Positions 1 through 7,774 are shown, counted from the stretch's first letter. The stretch: DNA of 15,232 nucleotides from an uncultured Marmoricola sp. (GCF_943913695.1 NZ_CALTZE010000096.1:1-15232), one strand, 5' to 3'. Translations and numbers: made by a program. Notes: generated by a model not told the origin, from the sequence alone.

Positions 1-1
1 C

Positions 2-1126
2 ATCCCGGTCCCGCCCGTACGCCGCCCGCCCACCCGCGGTCGCCAGCTCACCGTCCACGGGGCCCGGGAGAACAACCTGCGCGACATCGACGTGAGCTTC
101 CCGCTGGGGTGCTTCGTCGCGGTCACCGGCGTGTCCGGCTCCGGCAAGTCGACGCTGGTCAACGACATCCTCTACACCTCGCTGGCCAAGCAGATCTACA
201 ACGCCCGCACCGTGCCGGGCCGGCACAAGCGCATCACCGGCACCGAGGCGGTCGACAAGGTCATCCACGTCGACCAGTCGCCGATCGGCCGCACCCCCCG
301 GTCCAACCCGGCCACCTACACCGGCGTCTTCGACCACGTGCGCAAGCTCTTCGCCTCCACCCAGGAGGCCAAGGTGCGCGGCTACCAGCAGGGCCGGTTC
401 TCCTTCAACGTCAAGGGCGGGCGCTGCGAGGCGTGCGCCGGCGACGGCACCCTGAAGATCGAGATGAACTTCCTGCCCGACGTCTACGTGCCGTGCGAGG
501 TCTGCCACGGCGCGCGCTACAACCGCGAGACCCTCGAGGTGCACTACAAGGGCAAGACCATCGCCGACGTGCTCGACATGCCGATCGAGGAGGCCGTCGA
601 CTTCTTCGCCGCCATCCCCGCGATCGCGCGTCACATGAAGACGCTCGTCGAGGTCGGCCTCGGCTACGTCCGGCTCGGTCAGCCGGCCACCACGCTGTCC
701 GGCGGTGAGGCGCAGCGGGTCAAGCTCGCCAGCGAGCTGCAGAAGCGCTCGACCGGCAGCACGGTCTACGTGCTCGACGAGCCCACCACGGGTCTGCACT
801 TCGAAGACATCCGCAAGCTGCTCGGGGTGCTCTCCAGCCTCGTCGACAAGGGCAACACCGTGCTCGTCATCGAGCACAACCTCGACGTCGTCAAGACCGC
901 CGACTGGATCATCGACATGGGCCCCGCCGGCGGCAACAAGGGCGGCATGGTCGTGGCCGAGGGCACCCCCGAGCAGGTGGCGGCGCAGCCCGACTCCTTC
1001 ACCGGGCAGTTCCTCGCCCCCCTGCTCGACCGCGTCGAGCCGACCCCGCGGGCCACGACCCCCCGCAAGCGGGCGGCCAAGAAGGCAGCGAAGAAGCCGG
1101 CCAGCTCGTCGGCCTCCCGCCGCTAG
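2..1126 (+). CDS. uvrA: UvrA excinuclease ATPase subunit, C-terminal part (5' end outside window)
   Basis: DNA damage-recognition ATPase of the UvrABC nucleotide excision repair complex. The reading frame is open from base 2, so only the C-terminal half (the second ABC ATPase) is present. Visible in order: the entry to the second ATPase module (GARENNLRDIDV, just before 92), Walker A GVSGSGKST at 128-154, a zinc-binding module with two CxxC-type pairs (CEAC near 425, CEVC near 494), the ABC signature LSGGEAQR near 697-720, and Walker B VYVLDEPTTGL near 763-795. This C-terminal zinc finger is typical of UvrA and separates it from ordinary ABC transporters. After the usual TGQFL ending comes a basic Ala/Lys-rich tail, common in actinobacterial homologues. 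The GTG at 92 lies inside the domain and is not the real start. uvrC lies 4.7 kb downstream, in keeping with the actinobacterial uvrB/uvrA/uvrC neighbourhood. A UvrA paralogue (drug-resistance type) is less likely but cannot be excluded from a fragment. Confidence 0.95.
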   Translation: MPVPPVRRPPTRGRQLTVHGARENNLRDIDVSFPLGCFVAVTGVSGSGKSTLVNDILYTSLAKQIYNARTVPGRHKRITGTEAVDKVIHVDQSPIGRTPRSNPATYTGVFDHVRKLFASTQEAKVRGYQQGRFSFNVKGGRCEACAGDGTLKIEMNFLPDVYVPCEVCHGARYNRETLEVHYKGKTIADVLDMPIEEAVDFFAAIPAIARHMKTLVEVGLGYVRLGQPATTLSGGEAQRVKLASELQKRSTGSTVYVLDEPTTGLHFEDIRKLLGVLSSLVDKGNTVLVIEHNLDVVKTADWIIDMGPAGGNKGGMVVAEGTPEQVAAQPDSFTGQFLAPLLDRVEPTPRATTPRKRAAKKAAKKPASSSASRR

Positions 1127-1130
1127 CAGC

Positions 1131-1171
1131 CGCCGACCCGGCGCGTGTGCTCGCCGACCCGGCGCGTGTGC
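1131..1171. repeat. 20-bp direct repeat, two perfect copies with 21-bp period
   Basis: Positions 1131-1150 and 1152-1171 are identical 20-mers separated by one base, directly after the uvrA stop. The second copy forms the left arm and loop of the hairpin at 1155-1182. The first copy contains the same left arm, so it could pair with the right arm as an alternative fold. Confidence 0.8.
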
Positions 1172-1182
1172 GCGCCGGGTCG
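1155..1182. terminator. 12-bp perfect GC hairpin between convergent uvrA and peptidase gene
   Basis: Left arm CGACCCGGCGCG (1155-1166), loop TGTG, and an exactly complementary right arm at 1171-1182. It sits in the 71-nt spacer between the two convergent stops (1126 and 1198), where a bidirectional terminator is expected. There is no T-tract on either side, as is usual for terminators in high-GC actinobacteria, so factor-independent termination is inferred and not shown. Confidence 0.7.
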
Positions 1183-1197
1183 ACGTGAGAGCTGAGC

Positions 1198-3858
1198 TCA
1201 GCGGTCGGCGATCGCCCAGAGCATCGCGCGGGCGGCCTCGCTGAGCCCGCCCTTGGGGTGGTTGCGGAAGAAGACCGAGGTGCCGAAGACGAGCCCGCGT
1301 GCCCCCGAGGCGGCCTCGCCGGAGATCACCGACGCCTTGCCGCCGGCGTACGTCTCGGACTCCTCGCCCTCGCCGACCCAGTGACCCGCGAGCAGCGGGT
1401 CGGTGGCGTAGCGCTGCTGCACCTGGGTGCCCTCGCCCAGCTCGGTGAAGGAGACGGCCGGGTAGACGAAGGCCGAGCTCTGCTCGAAGCGGCCGAGCAC
1501 GCCGGTGTCGACCGCGTCGACGGCGACGATGCCGTTGCTCGACCCCTCGCCCTCGACCGGCGTCGACTCCAGCAGACCGAAGGCCTCCATGGTCTCGGCC
1601 GCGGCCGCGCCGCTGCCCACCATCGCGCCACCGCGTCCGATGAAGGAGGCCACGGCCCGGCGGCCCACCACCTGGTCCTCGTCGAAGGCCAGCTCGTCGC
1701 CGAGCCAGATCACGTCGACGCCGGCCAGCACGGCGGGTAGGTCGTCGATGGCCTCGCCGTCGACGGGCACCAGGTCGTCGTAGCCGAGCTCGCGCAGCGA
1801 GAGCTGGTCGTCCTGGTTGCCGGTGTAGGCCACGCGCAGGCTGTCGAGCGTCTTGGTCGAGGCCAGGGCCAGCCGCCGCACCTGCGCGGCGGTCGCAGGC
1901 GTCATCCGCACGTCGTAGCGTCGCGCGATCTCGCGCACCACCGCGGTGTCGCGGCCAAGCACGGGGGTGCCGTCGGCGAGCAGGCGCACGGTCACGCCGC
2001 GGCGGAGCAGCTCGTTGAGCGCCTGGTGGTCCTGCACCCCGGCCAGCGGGAAGGTGAGGTGGGCGGCGGTCCGGGTGACGCCCCCGTCGCGCGTCGGTGC
2101 GCTCACCGCGCGGGTGCGCGGCACCACCGGCTGCGTCACCGTGCCGGCCTTGACGACCGTGGCACCCCACAGGTGCGAGTAGCTCCAGGCGGCGATGTCG
2201 TACATCGTCGGCACCTTCTCGGAGATGTCGCTGCCGGTGTCGAGCAGGCTGTTGGCCAGGCCGCGCAGCGGCTGCCGCATGCCGACGACGTAGGACCCGG
2301 CGGGGTAGGTGACGCCGTCGATGCGCACTGCGCGCGTGAGCTGGTCGACCTCCACGTCGTGGAAGAGCAGCTGGCGGACGAGACGCTCCGCGTCACTGGT
2401 CGAGCGCTGCTGGGCACCGACGGGGATGACGTAGGCGCGGGGCAGCCGCACCGGGTCCTGGTCGTCGACCGCGTCCCAGAGCGGCTTCCACTCGGCGGGG
2501 CCCGGGACCCCCGCGATGTTCTCGGTGGTCAGCGCCTGCTTGGGAGCACCGGAGAGCCCGCGCCGGAAGACCTCGATCTGGTCCTGGAGCATGTCGTCGG
2601 AGTGCTCGGCGACGTAGTCGACCAGGCTGGTGATGGTCTGCTCGGCCACCGCCACGTTGACCGTGGCATTGGCCGGGGTCTGGCTCGAGCCGCTGGGCCG
2701 CGACTTCGGCAGCTCCACCGTGCTGGTCACCGCGCCGTGGTAGGCGGCGTACTGCGCAGTGAAGATCGGCGGGAAGTCGTCCCAGCCCGACGGGGTGTCG
2801 CGGTAGGGGATCGCGATGTGGGCGGTGTCCTCGGAGGTGTTCTCGTCCACGACGTCGCCGGTCTCGATGTTGTAGTAGGTGTTGCCCGGGATGTCGGCGG
2901 CGACGACGTCGCGCTCGACCTGCAGGGCGGCGGCGTAGCCGTGGGGCAGGAAGAGGTCGTACTCGTAGTTCTCGCCGTGCGGCGGGCCGCAGGGCTCGAC
3001 CTGCAGCACGCCGGTGTAGCCGTGCAGGTCGGCGGCGTAGAGCGGCTGCAGCGCCTGCACGGTGCGCACGTAGCTGGTGGCCTCGGGAGAGGTGTTGGTG
3101 ATCATGTCGCGGTTGGCGTCGAGGGCGAGACCGGTGCGGCGGGTGCCGACGGTGCGCCCGTCGGGGTTGAGGGTCAGGCTGAAGTAGAGCCGGTGCGAGT
3201 CGAGCAGCTCGCCGACCTCGCTGCGACGGGAGTTGACGAGGTCCTCGATGTAGTTCAGCGCGGCGTCGGTACCCTCCCACTCGTTGCCGTGGATGTTGGC
3301 GCTGACGAAGATCGGGGTCTTGTAGCCCGCCAGGAGGCTCTGGTCGCGTGCGGCGCGCGCGGGATCGGTCTCGATCAGGTCGCGCCAGCGCGTCTGCTGC
3401 GCCGTCTCGGCGCGGGTCTCCGGCGAGGTGACCGTGACGAGGTAGAGGTCGCGCCCGCCGGTCGAGGTGCCGACGACCTGGGTGGAGACCCGACGACTGC
3501 GCTCCATGAAGTCGTTGAGCAGCGGGGCGATCTCGTCGTAGGCCACGAGGTCGCCGGTGTCGGCCGCGTCGTCGGGCGTGGCGTCGGGGAAGGTGCGCAG
3601 CGTCGGCTGCGAGGGGTACGCCGCCGGCATCGCCAGCGGGGCGGTCGGGAGCGCCTGCGGGGCCGCCGCCCTCTGGGCGAGCCGGGCACTGAGCGCGCTG
3701 TCGCCGAGCACCTCGCCCAGCTCGACCGCGGGGGTGTCGGCCTCGGGCCCCCTCCCGCCGTCTCGCTCGGGCGCCGCGGTGACGGGTCCTGCGGTGGTGA
3801 CGACGAGCATGCCCGTCAGGGAGGCGCAGAGGGTGGCGAGCAGGGATCGTGTGCGCAT
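1198..3858 (-). CDS. Secreted M14-family zinc carboxypeptidase with long C-terminal extension
   Basis: Probable exported metallocarboxypeptidase that removes C-terminal residues from peptides outside the membrane. Numbering from the ATG at 3858 (886 aa): N-terminal signal peptide with basic MRTRS, a hydrophobic stretch and a likely cleavage near VTA-AP. The M14 zinc site is HGNE (H190, E193) plus H279 in ADLHGY. A substrate-binding Asn-Arg pair is at 249-250 (DANRDM), and the candidate catalytic Glu is E382 in STVELPKS. The ~500 residues after the peptidase domain are much longer than a minimal M14 enzyme. They contain alpha/beta-looking segments (around AYVIPVGAQQ and near the end) that I cannot assign. 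Start choice: GAGG lies 6 nt before the ATG at 3858; the in-frame GTG at 3870 has no comparable site. No membrane anchor is visible. It stands alone, convergent with uvrA and divergent from the Rieske gene. The substrate is unknown. Confidence 0.9.
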   Translation of the reverse strand: MRTRSLLATLCASLTGMLVVTTAGPVTAAPERDGGRGPEADTPAVELGEVLGDSALSARLAQRAAAPQALPTAPLAMPAAYPSQPTLRTFPDATPDDAADTGDLVAYDEIAPLLNDFMERSRRVSTQVVGTSTGGRDLYLVTVTSPETRAETAQQTRWRDLIETDPARAARDQSLLAGYKTPIFVSANIHGNEWEGTDAALNYIEDLVNSRRSEVGELLDSHRLYFSLTLNPDGRTVGTRRTGLALDANRDMITNTSPEATSYVRTVQALQPLYAADLHGYTGVLQVEPCGPPHGENYEYDLFLPHGYAAALQVERDVVAADIPGNTYYNIETGDVVDENTSEDTAHIAIPYRDTPSGWDDFPPIFTAQYAAYHGAVTSTVELPKSRPSGSSQTPANATVNVAVAEQTITSLVDYVAEHSDDMLQDQIEVFRRGLSGAPKQALTTENIAGVPGPAEWKPLWDAVDDQDPVRLPRAYVIPVGAQQRSTSDAERLVRQLLFHDVEVDQLTRAVRIDGVTYPAGSYVVGMRQPLRGLANSLLDTGSDISEKVPTMYDIAAWSYSHLWGATVVKAGTVTQPVVPRTRAVSAPTRDGGVTRTAAHLTFPLAGVQDHQALNELLRRGVTVRLLADGTPVLGRDTAVVREIARRYDVRMTPATAAQVRRLALASTKTLDSLRVAYTGNQDDQLSLRELGYDDLVPVDGEAIDDLPAVLAGVDVIWLGDELAFDEDQVVGRRAVASFIGRGGAMVGSGAAAAETMEAFGLLESTPVEGEGSSNGIVAVDAVDTGVLGRFEQSSAFVYPAVSFTELGEGTQVQQRYATDPLLAGHWVGEGEESETYAGGKASVISGEAASGARGLVFGTSVFFRNHPKGGLSEAARAMLWAIADR

Positions 3859-3971
3859 GGATGACCTCACATGTCCGAGGAGCGAGACGGACGAAACACC
3901 TCACGCTGACGCAATCAGGGGCACGCCGAGTAGGTGCCACGCCGAACCGTGACCCAACTGGGACCGACTCC

Positions 3972-4009
3972 TCCCACGCACAGCGGATCGTGACCTCCGA
4001 TGCGTGGGA
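3972..4009. promoter_or_regulatory. Nested inverted repeat in the divergent promoter region
   Basis: Perfect 9-bp arms TCCCACGCA (3972-3980) and TGCGTGGGA (4001-4009) enclose a second inverted pair, CGGA (3984-3987) and TCCG (3996-3999). It lies in the 222-nt spacer between the divergent peptidase and Rieske starts, about 20 nt upstream of a weak -10-like TACGGT at 4028-4033. It could be an operator with two spaced half-sites or an RNA hairpin; the sequence does not decide. Nothing else in the spacer is clear. Confidence 0.45.
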
Positions 4010-4080
4010 CGGCGACCGACACCTGTCTACGGTGGGCGCTTACGAGGGCCGAGCGGCCCACAGCCCCGCCAGGAGGACCC

Positions 4081-4575
4081 ATGGAGCAGAGCCCGACGTC
4101 CGAGGAGATCGACAGCGCGGCGGTCCGGCCGCCCTCGACCCGACGCGCGGTCTTCGGTGGGGTGCTCGGTCTCGGGGTGGCGCTCCCCGTGCTGGCGGCC
4201 TGTGGCTCGGGTGAGGAGTCCGACGAGGGCGCGGGCGACAGCGGCGGCTCGGGAGACTCCGGTGGCTCGGGGTCGGCCGGCAGCTCCTCCGGATCGCTCA
4301 CGACGACCAGCGAGGTCCCGGTCGGGGGCGGCACCATCTTCGAGGAGCAGAAGGTCGTGGTCACGCAGCCGACCGAGGGCGAGTTCAAGGCGTTCTCGGC
4401 CACCTGCACCCACCAGGGCTGCCTGGTCACCGAGGTCACCGACGGCGGCATCGACTGCGCGTGCCACGGCAGCATCTTCTCCGTGGAGGACGGCTCGGTC
4501 ATCGAGGGCCCCGCCGAGGACCCCCTGCCCGAGATGACCGTGTCGGTGGAGGGCCAGGACATCACGGTCAGCTGA
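4081..4575 (+). CDS. Small Rieske [2Fe-2S] lipoprotein, Tat-type export signal
   Basis: Single-domain Rieske iron-sulfur protein of 164 aa, probably an electron carrier on the outer face of the membrane. Numbering from the ATG at 4081: twin arginines at 21-22 (TRRAVFGG), a hydrophobic stretch, then lipobox LAAC with C41 as the lipidation Cys. A Gly/Ser-rich acidic linker follows (about 42-73), then the Rieske domain. Ligands are C109 and H111 in CTHQGC, and C126 and H129 in CACHGS; C114 and C128 are placed to form the stabilising disulfide. A Tat signal fits, since Rieske proteins are folded with their cofactor before export. Start chosen for AGGAGG about 5 nt upstream; an upstream in-frame GTG at 4000 would bury the signal. 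No oxygenase, bc1 subunit or other redox partner is nearby, so its partner is unknown. It converges on the LacI gene with 22 nt between stops. Confidence 0.92.
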   Translation: MEQSPTSEEIDSAAVRPPSTRRAVFGGVLGLGVALPVLAACGSGEESDEGAGDSGGSGDSGGSGSAGSSSGSLTTTSEVPVGGGTIFEEQKVVVTQPTEGEFKAFSATCTHQGCLVTEVTDGGIDCACHGSIFSVEDGSVIEGPAEDPLPEMTVSVEGQDITVS

Positions 4576-4597
4576 CCAGGCGCTCGGCCCGTGCGGG

Positions 4598-5635
4598 TCA
4601 GAGCTGGGGCGCGAGCTCGCCGGAGCCGCGCTCGACCAGGGTCGTCGGCACCACGACCTGCGCTGGCGGGCCGTCGTGTCCGGCGAGCCTCGCGAAGAGC
4701 AGCCTGGCGGCCTCGCGGCCGACCTCGCGCGGGTGCTGACGTACGACGGTGATGCCGGGGTCGACCACATCGGCCATCGGGAAGTCGTCGAAGCCGACCA
4801 CGGCGACCTGGCGCTGGCCCCCGGTGCGGTGCAGGTGCCGCACCAGCGTCATGGTGAGGTAGTTCTGGGCACTGAAGACGGCCGTGGGCGGGCGCGGGCC
4901 GTCGAGCATCGTGCGGAGCGCCTCGACGACGTGGTGGCTGTCGTGCAGGCCGAGGTGCACGAGGTCCTCCCGCACGTCGATCCCGGCTGACCGGAGCGCC
5001 GCGTGGTGGCCGTCGCGACGCTGCCGCGCGGTGGAGATGGTCGCGTGGTCGGCCAGCAGCGCGATGTCGCGGTGTCCGTGGGCGATCAGATGGGCGACGG
5101 CCCTCGCGGACGCGGACTCGTTGTCGGTGACGACCGCGTCGGCGCGCCAGCCGCTCGGCGGCCGGTCCACGAAGACGGTCGGCTGCGAGGCGGCGAGCTC
5201 GTGGGCGAAGTAGGAGTGGTCCTCCGAGCTGGGCATCACGATCAGGCCGTCGGCCCGACGGGCCGCGAGCGTCTGCACGAGGGTGCGCTCGCGCTGGGGG
5301 TCCTCGTCGACGCTGCCGCTGAAGACGACGACCCCGGCCTCGGCGGCGACGTCCTCGACGGCGCGGAGGACCTCGCCGGAGTAGGGGTTGGCCACGTCCT
5401 GCACGATCACGGCGATCGCCGCGGTGCGTCCGTCCGTACGCCGCAGCGTGCTCGCGGCGACGTCGCGGCGGTAGTGCAGCTCGAGCACCGCCTGCTCGAC
5501 CGCGGCCACCTTGGGGGCGGCCACCCCTGCCTCCTGGTTGATGACCCGGGAGGCGGTCTTGATGCTGACGCCCGCCGCGTCGGCGACGTCGCGCAGCGTC
5601 GTACGGCGCTCTGCAGGGCGGGCTTCGGCTGCCAT
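4598..5635 (-). CDS. LacI-family transcriptional repressor
   Basis: DNA-binding regulator of 345 aa, full family length. The N-terminal LacI-type helix-turn-helix covers residues ~13-33 (TLRDVADAAGVSIKTASRVIN is the segment, split here as helix TLRDVADAAG and recognition helix VSIKTASRVIN). A hinge follows, then a periplasmic-binding-like effector domain beginning near AAIAVIVQDVANPY, with the usual FVDRPP and VVGFDDFP stretches. The effector is probably a small sugar-like ligand, as in most of the family, but no sugar transport or catabolic gene is in the window to identify it. The ATG at 5635 is preceded by GAGG at about 6 nt. Upstream, on the minus strand, TTGACA overlaps a LacI-type palindrome (5698-5711), which points to autorepression. 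It is convergent with the Rieske gene and divergent from uvrC. Possible targets lie elsewhere in the genome. Confidence 0.93.
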   Translation of the reverse strand: MAAEARPAERRTTLRDVADAAGVSIKTASRVINQEAGVAAPKVAAVEQAVLELHYRRDVAASTLRRTDGRTAAIAVIVQDVANPYSGEVLRAVEDVAAEAGVVVFSGSVDEDPQRERTLVQTLAARRADGLIVMPSSEDHSYFAHELAASQPTVFVDRPPSGWRADAVVTDNESASARAVAHLIAHGHRDIALLADHATISTARQRRDGHHAALRSAGIDVREDLVHLGLHDSHHVVEALRTMLDGPRPPTAVFSAQNYLTMTLVRHLHRTGGQRQVAVVGFDDFPMADVVDPGITVVRQHPREVGREAARLLFARLAGHDGPPAQVVVPTTLVERGSGELAPQL

Positions 5636-5679
5636 CGAGGACCTCGCGACCGTGGGGATCTGGGGGACGTGGAGGGTCG

Positions 5680-5692
5680 CGTGATCGTCACG
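5680..5692. promoter_or_regulatory. Short inverted repeat downstream of the lacI operator
   Basis: CGTGA and TCACG arms with a 3-nt centre, lying over the proposed -10 region (5684-5689) of the LacI gene promoter. It may be a second, weaker regulator site or chance symmetry. Confidence 0.3.
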
Positions 5693-5712
5693 TGCGATGA
5701 CAACGATGTCAA
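5684..5712 (-). promoter_or_regulatory. Candidate promoter of the LacI-family gene
   Basis: On the minus strand a perfect -35 TTGACA (5707-5712) is followed after 17 nt by GACGAT (5684-5689), a weak -10 with three consensus bases. The predicted start lies about 40 nt upstream of the ATG at 5635. The -35 is the strongest such hexamer I found in an intergenic region here. Confidence 0.5.
5698..5711. promoter_or_regulatory. LacI/GalR-type operator, probable autoregulation
   Basis: TGACAACGATGTCA is a 14-bp palindrome with one mismatched pair and the central CG step characteristic of LacI-family operators. It overlaps the TTGACA -35 of the LacI gene, so bound repressor would block RNA polymerase. 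It is 63 bp upstream of the repressor ATG and about 90 bp from the uvrC start, so it probably acts mainly on the repressor gene. Confidence 0.7.
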
Positions 5713-5788
5713 GGTCGGCTCGCCGGGTGCTCCACCCGTGCTGCACCTGGGTCGGCACCGACCCGTCCGGGCTGTCGGTGCGCCCTCG

Positions 5789-5794
5789 TAGGGT
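5789..5794 (+). promoter_or_regulatory. -10 element TAGGGT of a leaderless uvrC promoter
   Basis: TAGGGT (TANNNT type) ends 6 nt before the uvrC GTG at 5801, which places the transcript start on or next to the start codon. No clear -35 is visible. The GAGGG between is too close to the GTG to act as a ribosome binding site. Confidence 0.5.
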
Positions 5795-5800
5795 GAGGGT

Positions 5801-7774
5801 GTGGCGGACCCGGCGACCTACCGACCCGAGCCGGGGACGATCCCTACCCAGCCGGGTGTCTACCGGTTCCGCGACAAGGACGGCCGCGTCGTCTACGTCG
5901 GCAAGGCCAAGAGCCTGCGCGCGCGGCTCTCGTCCTACTTCCAGGACCTCTCGGCGCTGCACGCGCGCACCGCCACCATGGTGACGACCGCGGCCTCCGT
6001 GGAGTGGACCGTCGTGGCGACCGAGGTCGAGGCGCTGCAGCTGGAGTACTCCTGGATCAAGGAGTTCGACCCGCGGTTCAACATCAAGTACCGCGACGAC
6101 AAGTCCTACCCCTGGCTCGCCATCACCATGGGCGAGGAGTTCCCGCGCGTCATGGTGGGTCGGGGCGCCAAGCGCAAGGGCGTGAAGTACTTCGGCCCCT
6201 ACAGCCACGCCTGGGCGATCCGCGAGACCGTCGACCTGCTGCTGCGCGTCTTCCCGATGCGCTCGTGCAGCAACGGCGTCTTCCGGCGCTCGGCCCAGAT
6301 CGGCCGCCCGTGCCTCCTCGGCTACATCGAGAAGTGCTCGGCACCCTGTGTCGGGCGGGTCGACGCCGACGAGCACCGCGAGATCGCCGAGGACTTCGCC
6401 GAGTTCATGGGGGGGCGCACCGACGCCTTCGTCAAGCGCGTCGAGACCGAGATGTACGCCGCCTCCGACGCGCAGGACTACGAGCGCGCGGCCCGGCTGC
6501 GCGACGACCTCGGCGCCCTCCGCAAGGCGCTGGAGAAGCAGGCCGTGGTCTTCGGCGACGGCACCGACGCCGACGTGGTGGCCCTCGCCGAGGACCCGCT
6601 CGAGGTGGCGGTGCAGATCTTCCACGTCCGCGCCGGGCGCATCCGCGGCCAGCGCGGCTGGGTGGCCGACCGCGTCGCCGACCTCGACACCGGGGGCCTG
6701 GTCGGCGAGTTCCTGCTGCAGCTCTACGCCGGCGAGGACGGCGACGCCATCCCGCGCGAGGTGCTGGTGCCCGCGCTCCCCGACGACGCCGACACCTTCG
6801 AGCAGCTCCTCAGCGAGAGCCGCGGCAGCCGGGTGCGGATCCGGGTGCCCCAGCGCGGCGACAAGCGGGCGCTGCAGGAGACGGTCGCCAAGAACGCCTC
6901 CCAGTCCTTGGCGCTGCACAAGACCCGTCGCGCCAGCGACCTGACCGTGCGCAGCCAGGCGCTGGAGGAGATCCAGCGGGCGCTCGAGCTGCCCGACGCA
7001 CCGCTGCGCATCGAGTGCTACGACGTCTCCAACCTCCAGGGCACCGAGGTGGTCGCCTCCATGGTGGTCTTCGAGGACGGCCTGGCACGCAAGAGCGAAT
7101 ACCGCCGCTTCGTGATCCGCGGCGTCGACGGCCAGAACGACGTGGCCTCGATGCACGAGGTGATCACGCGCCGCTTCCGCCGTCTCCTCGACGAGCGCAT
7201 CGAGCACGGCGACCTCGCCGGGGGAGAGGTCGCGGGCGACAGCGGCCCGATGCTCGTCGACCCCGAGACGGGCCGCCCGCGCAAGTTCGCCTACACCCCG
7301 GGGCTGGTCGTGGTCGACGGCGGGCCGCCCCAGGTGGCGGCCGCGCAGCGGGCCCTCGACGAGCTCGGCATCGACGATGTGCCGCTCTGCGGGCTGGCCA
7401 AGCGCCTCGAGGAGGTCTGGGTGCCGGGGGAGGAGGACCCGGTGATCCTGCCGCGCAGCAGCGAGGGCCTCTACCTGCTGCAGCGGATCCGCGACGAGGC
7501 GCACCGCTTCGCCATCGCCCACCACCGCTCGCGGCGCTCCAAGACGATGGTGGAGAGCGTGCTCGACGACGTGCCCGGCCTCGGCGAGGTGCGCCGCAAG
7601 ACCCTGATCAAGCACTTCGGGTCGCTGAAGAAGCTCCGCGCCGCCTCGGTCGACGACATCGCCGAGGTGCCCGGGATAGGGTCACGCACGGCCACGGCGA
7701 TCGCGGACGCGGTGGCCGCGGCGCCCCGGCGTACCTCGGTCAACACCAGCACCGGGGAGATCGAGGAGGGCTGA
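5801..7774 (+). CDS. uvrC: UvrC excinuclease subunit
   Basis: Makes the dual incisions flanking a lesion after UvrA/UvrB loading. 657 aa, normal for actinobacterial UvrC. Domains: GIY-YIG nuclease (GVY 19-21, YVGKAKSLRAR 32-42, likely catalytic Glu E82), which cuts on the 3' side. Next is a four-Cys cluster C156, C171, C179, C183 (the pattern associated with an iron-sulfur cluster in UvrC), and a UVR motif for UvrB binding at ~212-247. The RNase H-like 5' nuclease follows, with D408 (CYDVSN), D506 (VVDGGPP) and H568 (EAHRF). Tandem helix-hairpin-helix DNA-binding motifs lie at ~588-640. All expected catalytic residues are present. The GTG start at 5801 matches the usual MADP-type N-terminus, and TAGGGT 6 nt upstream suggests a leaderless mRNA. 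The stop overlaps the rapZ ATG by one base (TGATG), so the two are probably translationally coupled. Confidence 0.97.
   Translation: MADPATYRPEPGTIPTQPGVYRFRDKDGRVVYVGKAKSLRARLSSYFQDLSALHARTATMVTTAASVEWTVVATEVEALQLEYSWIKEFDPRFNIKYRDDKSYPWLAITMGEEFPRVMVGRGAKRKGVKYFGPYSHAWAIRETVDLLLRVFPMRSCSNGVFRRSAQIGRPCLLGYIEKCSAPCVGRVDADEHREIAEDFAEFMGGRTDAFVKRVETEMYAASDAQDYERAARLRDDLGALRKALEKQAVVFGDGTDADVVALAEDPLEVAVQIFHVRAGRIRGQRGWVADRVADLDTGGLVGEFLLQLYAGEDGDAIPREVLVPALPDDADTFEQLLSESRGSRVRIRVPQRGDKRALQETVAKNASQSLALHKTRRASDLTVRSQALEEIQRALELPDAPLRIECYDVSNLQGTEVVASMVVFEDGLARKSEYRRFVIRGVDGQNDVASMHEVITRRFRRLLDERIEHGDLAGGEVAGDSGPMLVDPETGRPRKFAYTPGLVVVDGGPPQVAAAQRALDELGIDDVPLCGLAKRLEEVWVPGEEDPVILPRSSEGLYLLQRIRDEAHRFAIAHHRSRRSKTMVESVLDDVPGLGEVRRKTLIKHFGSLKKLRAASVDDIAEVPGIGSRTATAIADAVAAAPRRTSVNTSTGEIEEG

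Noticed and set aside
2026..3864. 612-codon plus-strand ORF opposite the M14 peptidase
   Set aside because: Low-complexity Gly/Val/Arg-rich product without motifs, antisense to a gene with an intact zinc site and signal peptide.
3859..3870. GTG at 3870 as start of the M14 peptidase
   Set aside because: It lacks a ribosome binding site, whereas the ATG at 3858 has GAGG at good spacing and starts the signal peptide directly.
4598..7615. 1005-codon minus-strand ORF covering the LacI gene and much of uvrC
   Set aside because: Only the last 345 codons (from 5635) are a protein family member. The rest is the antisense of uvrC, which carries full UvrC motifs; long antisense frames are common in high-GC coding DNA.
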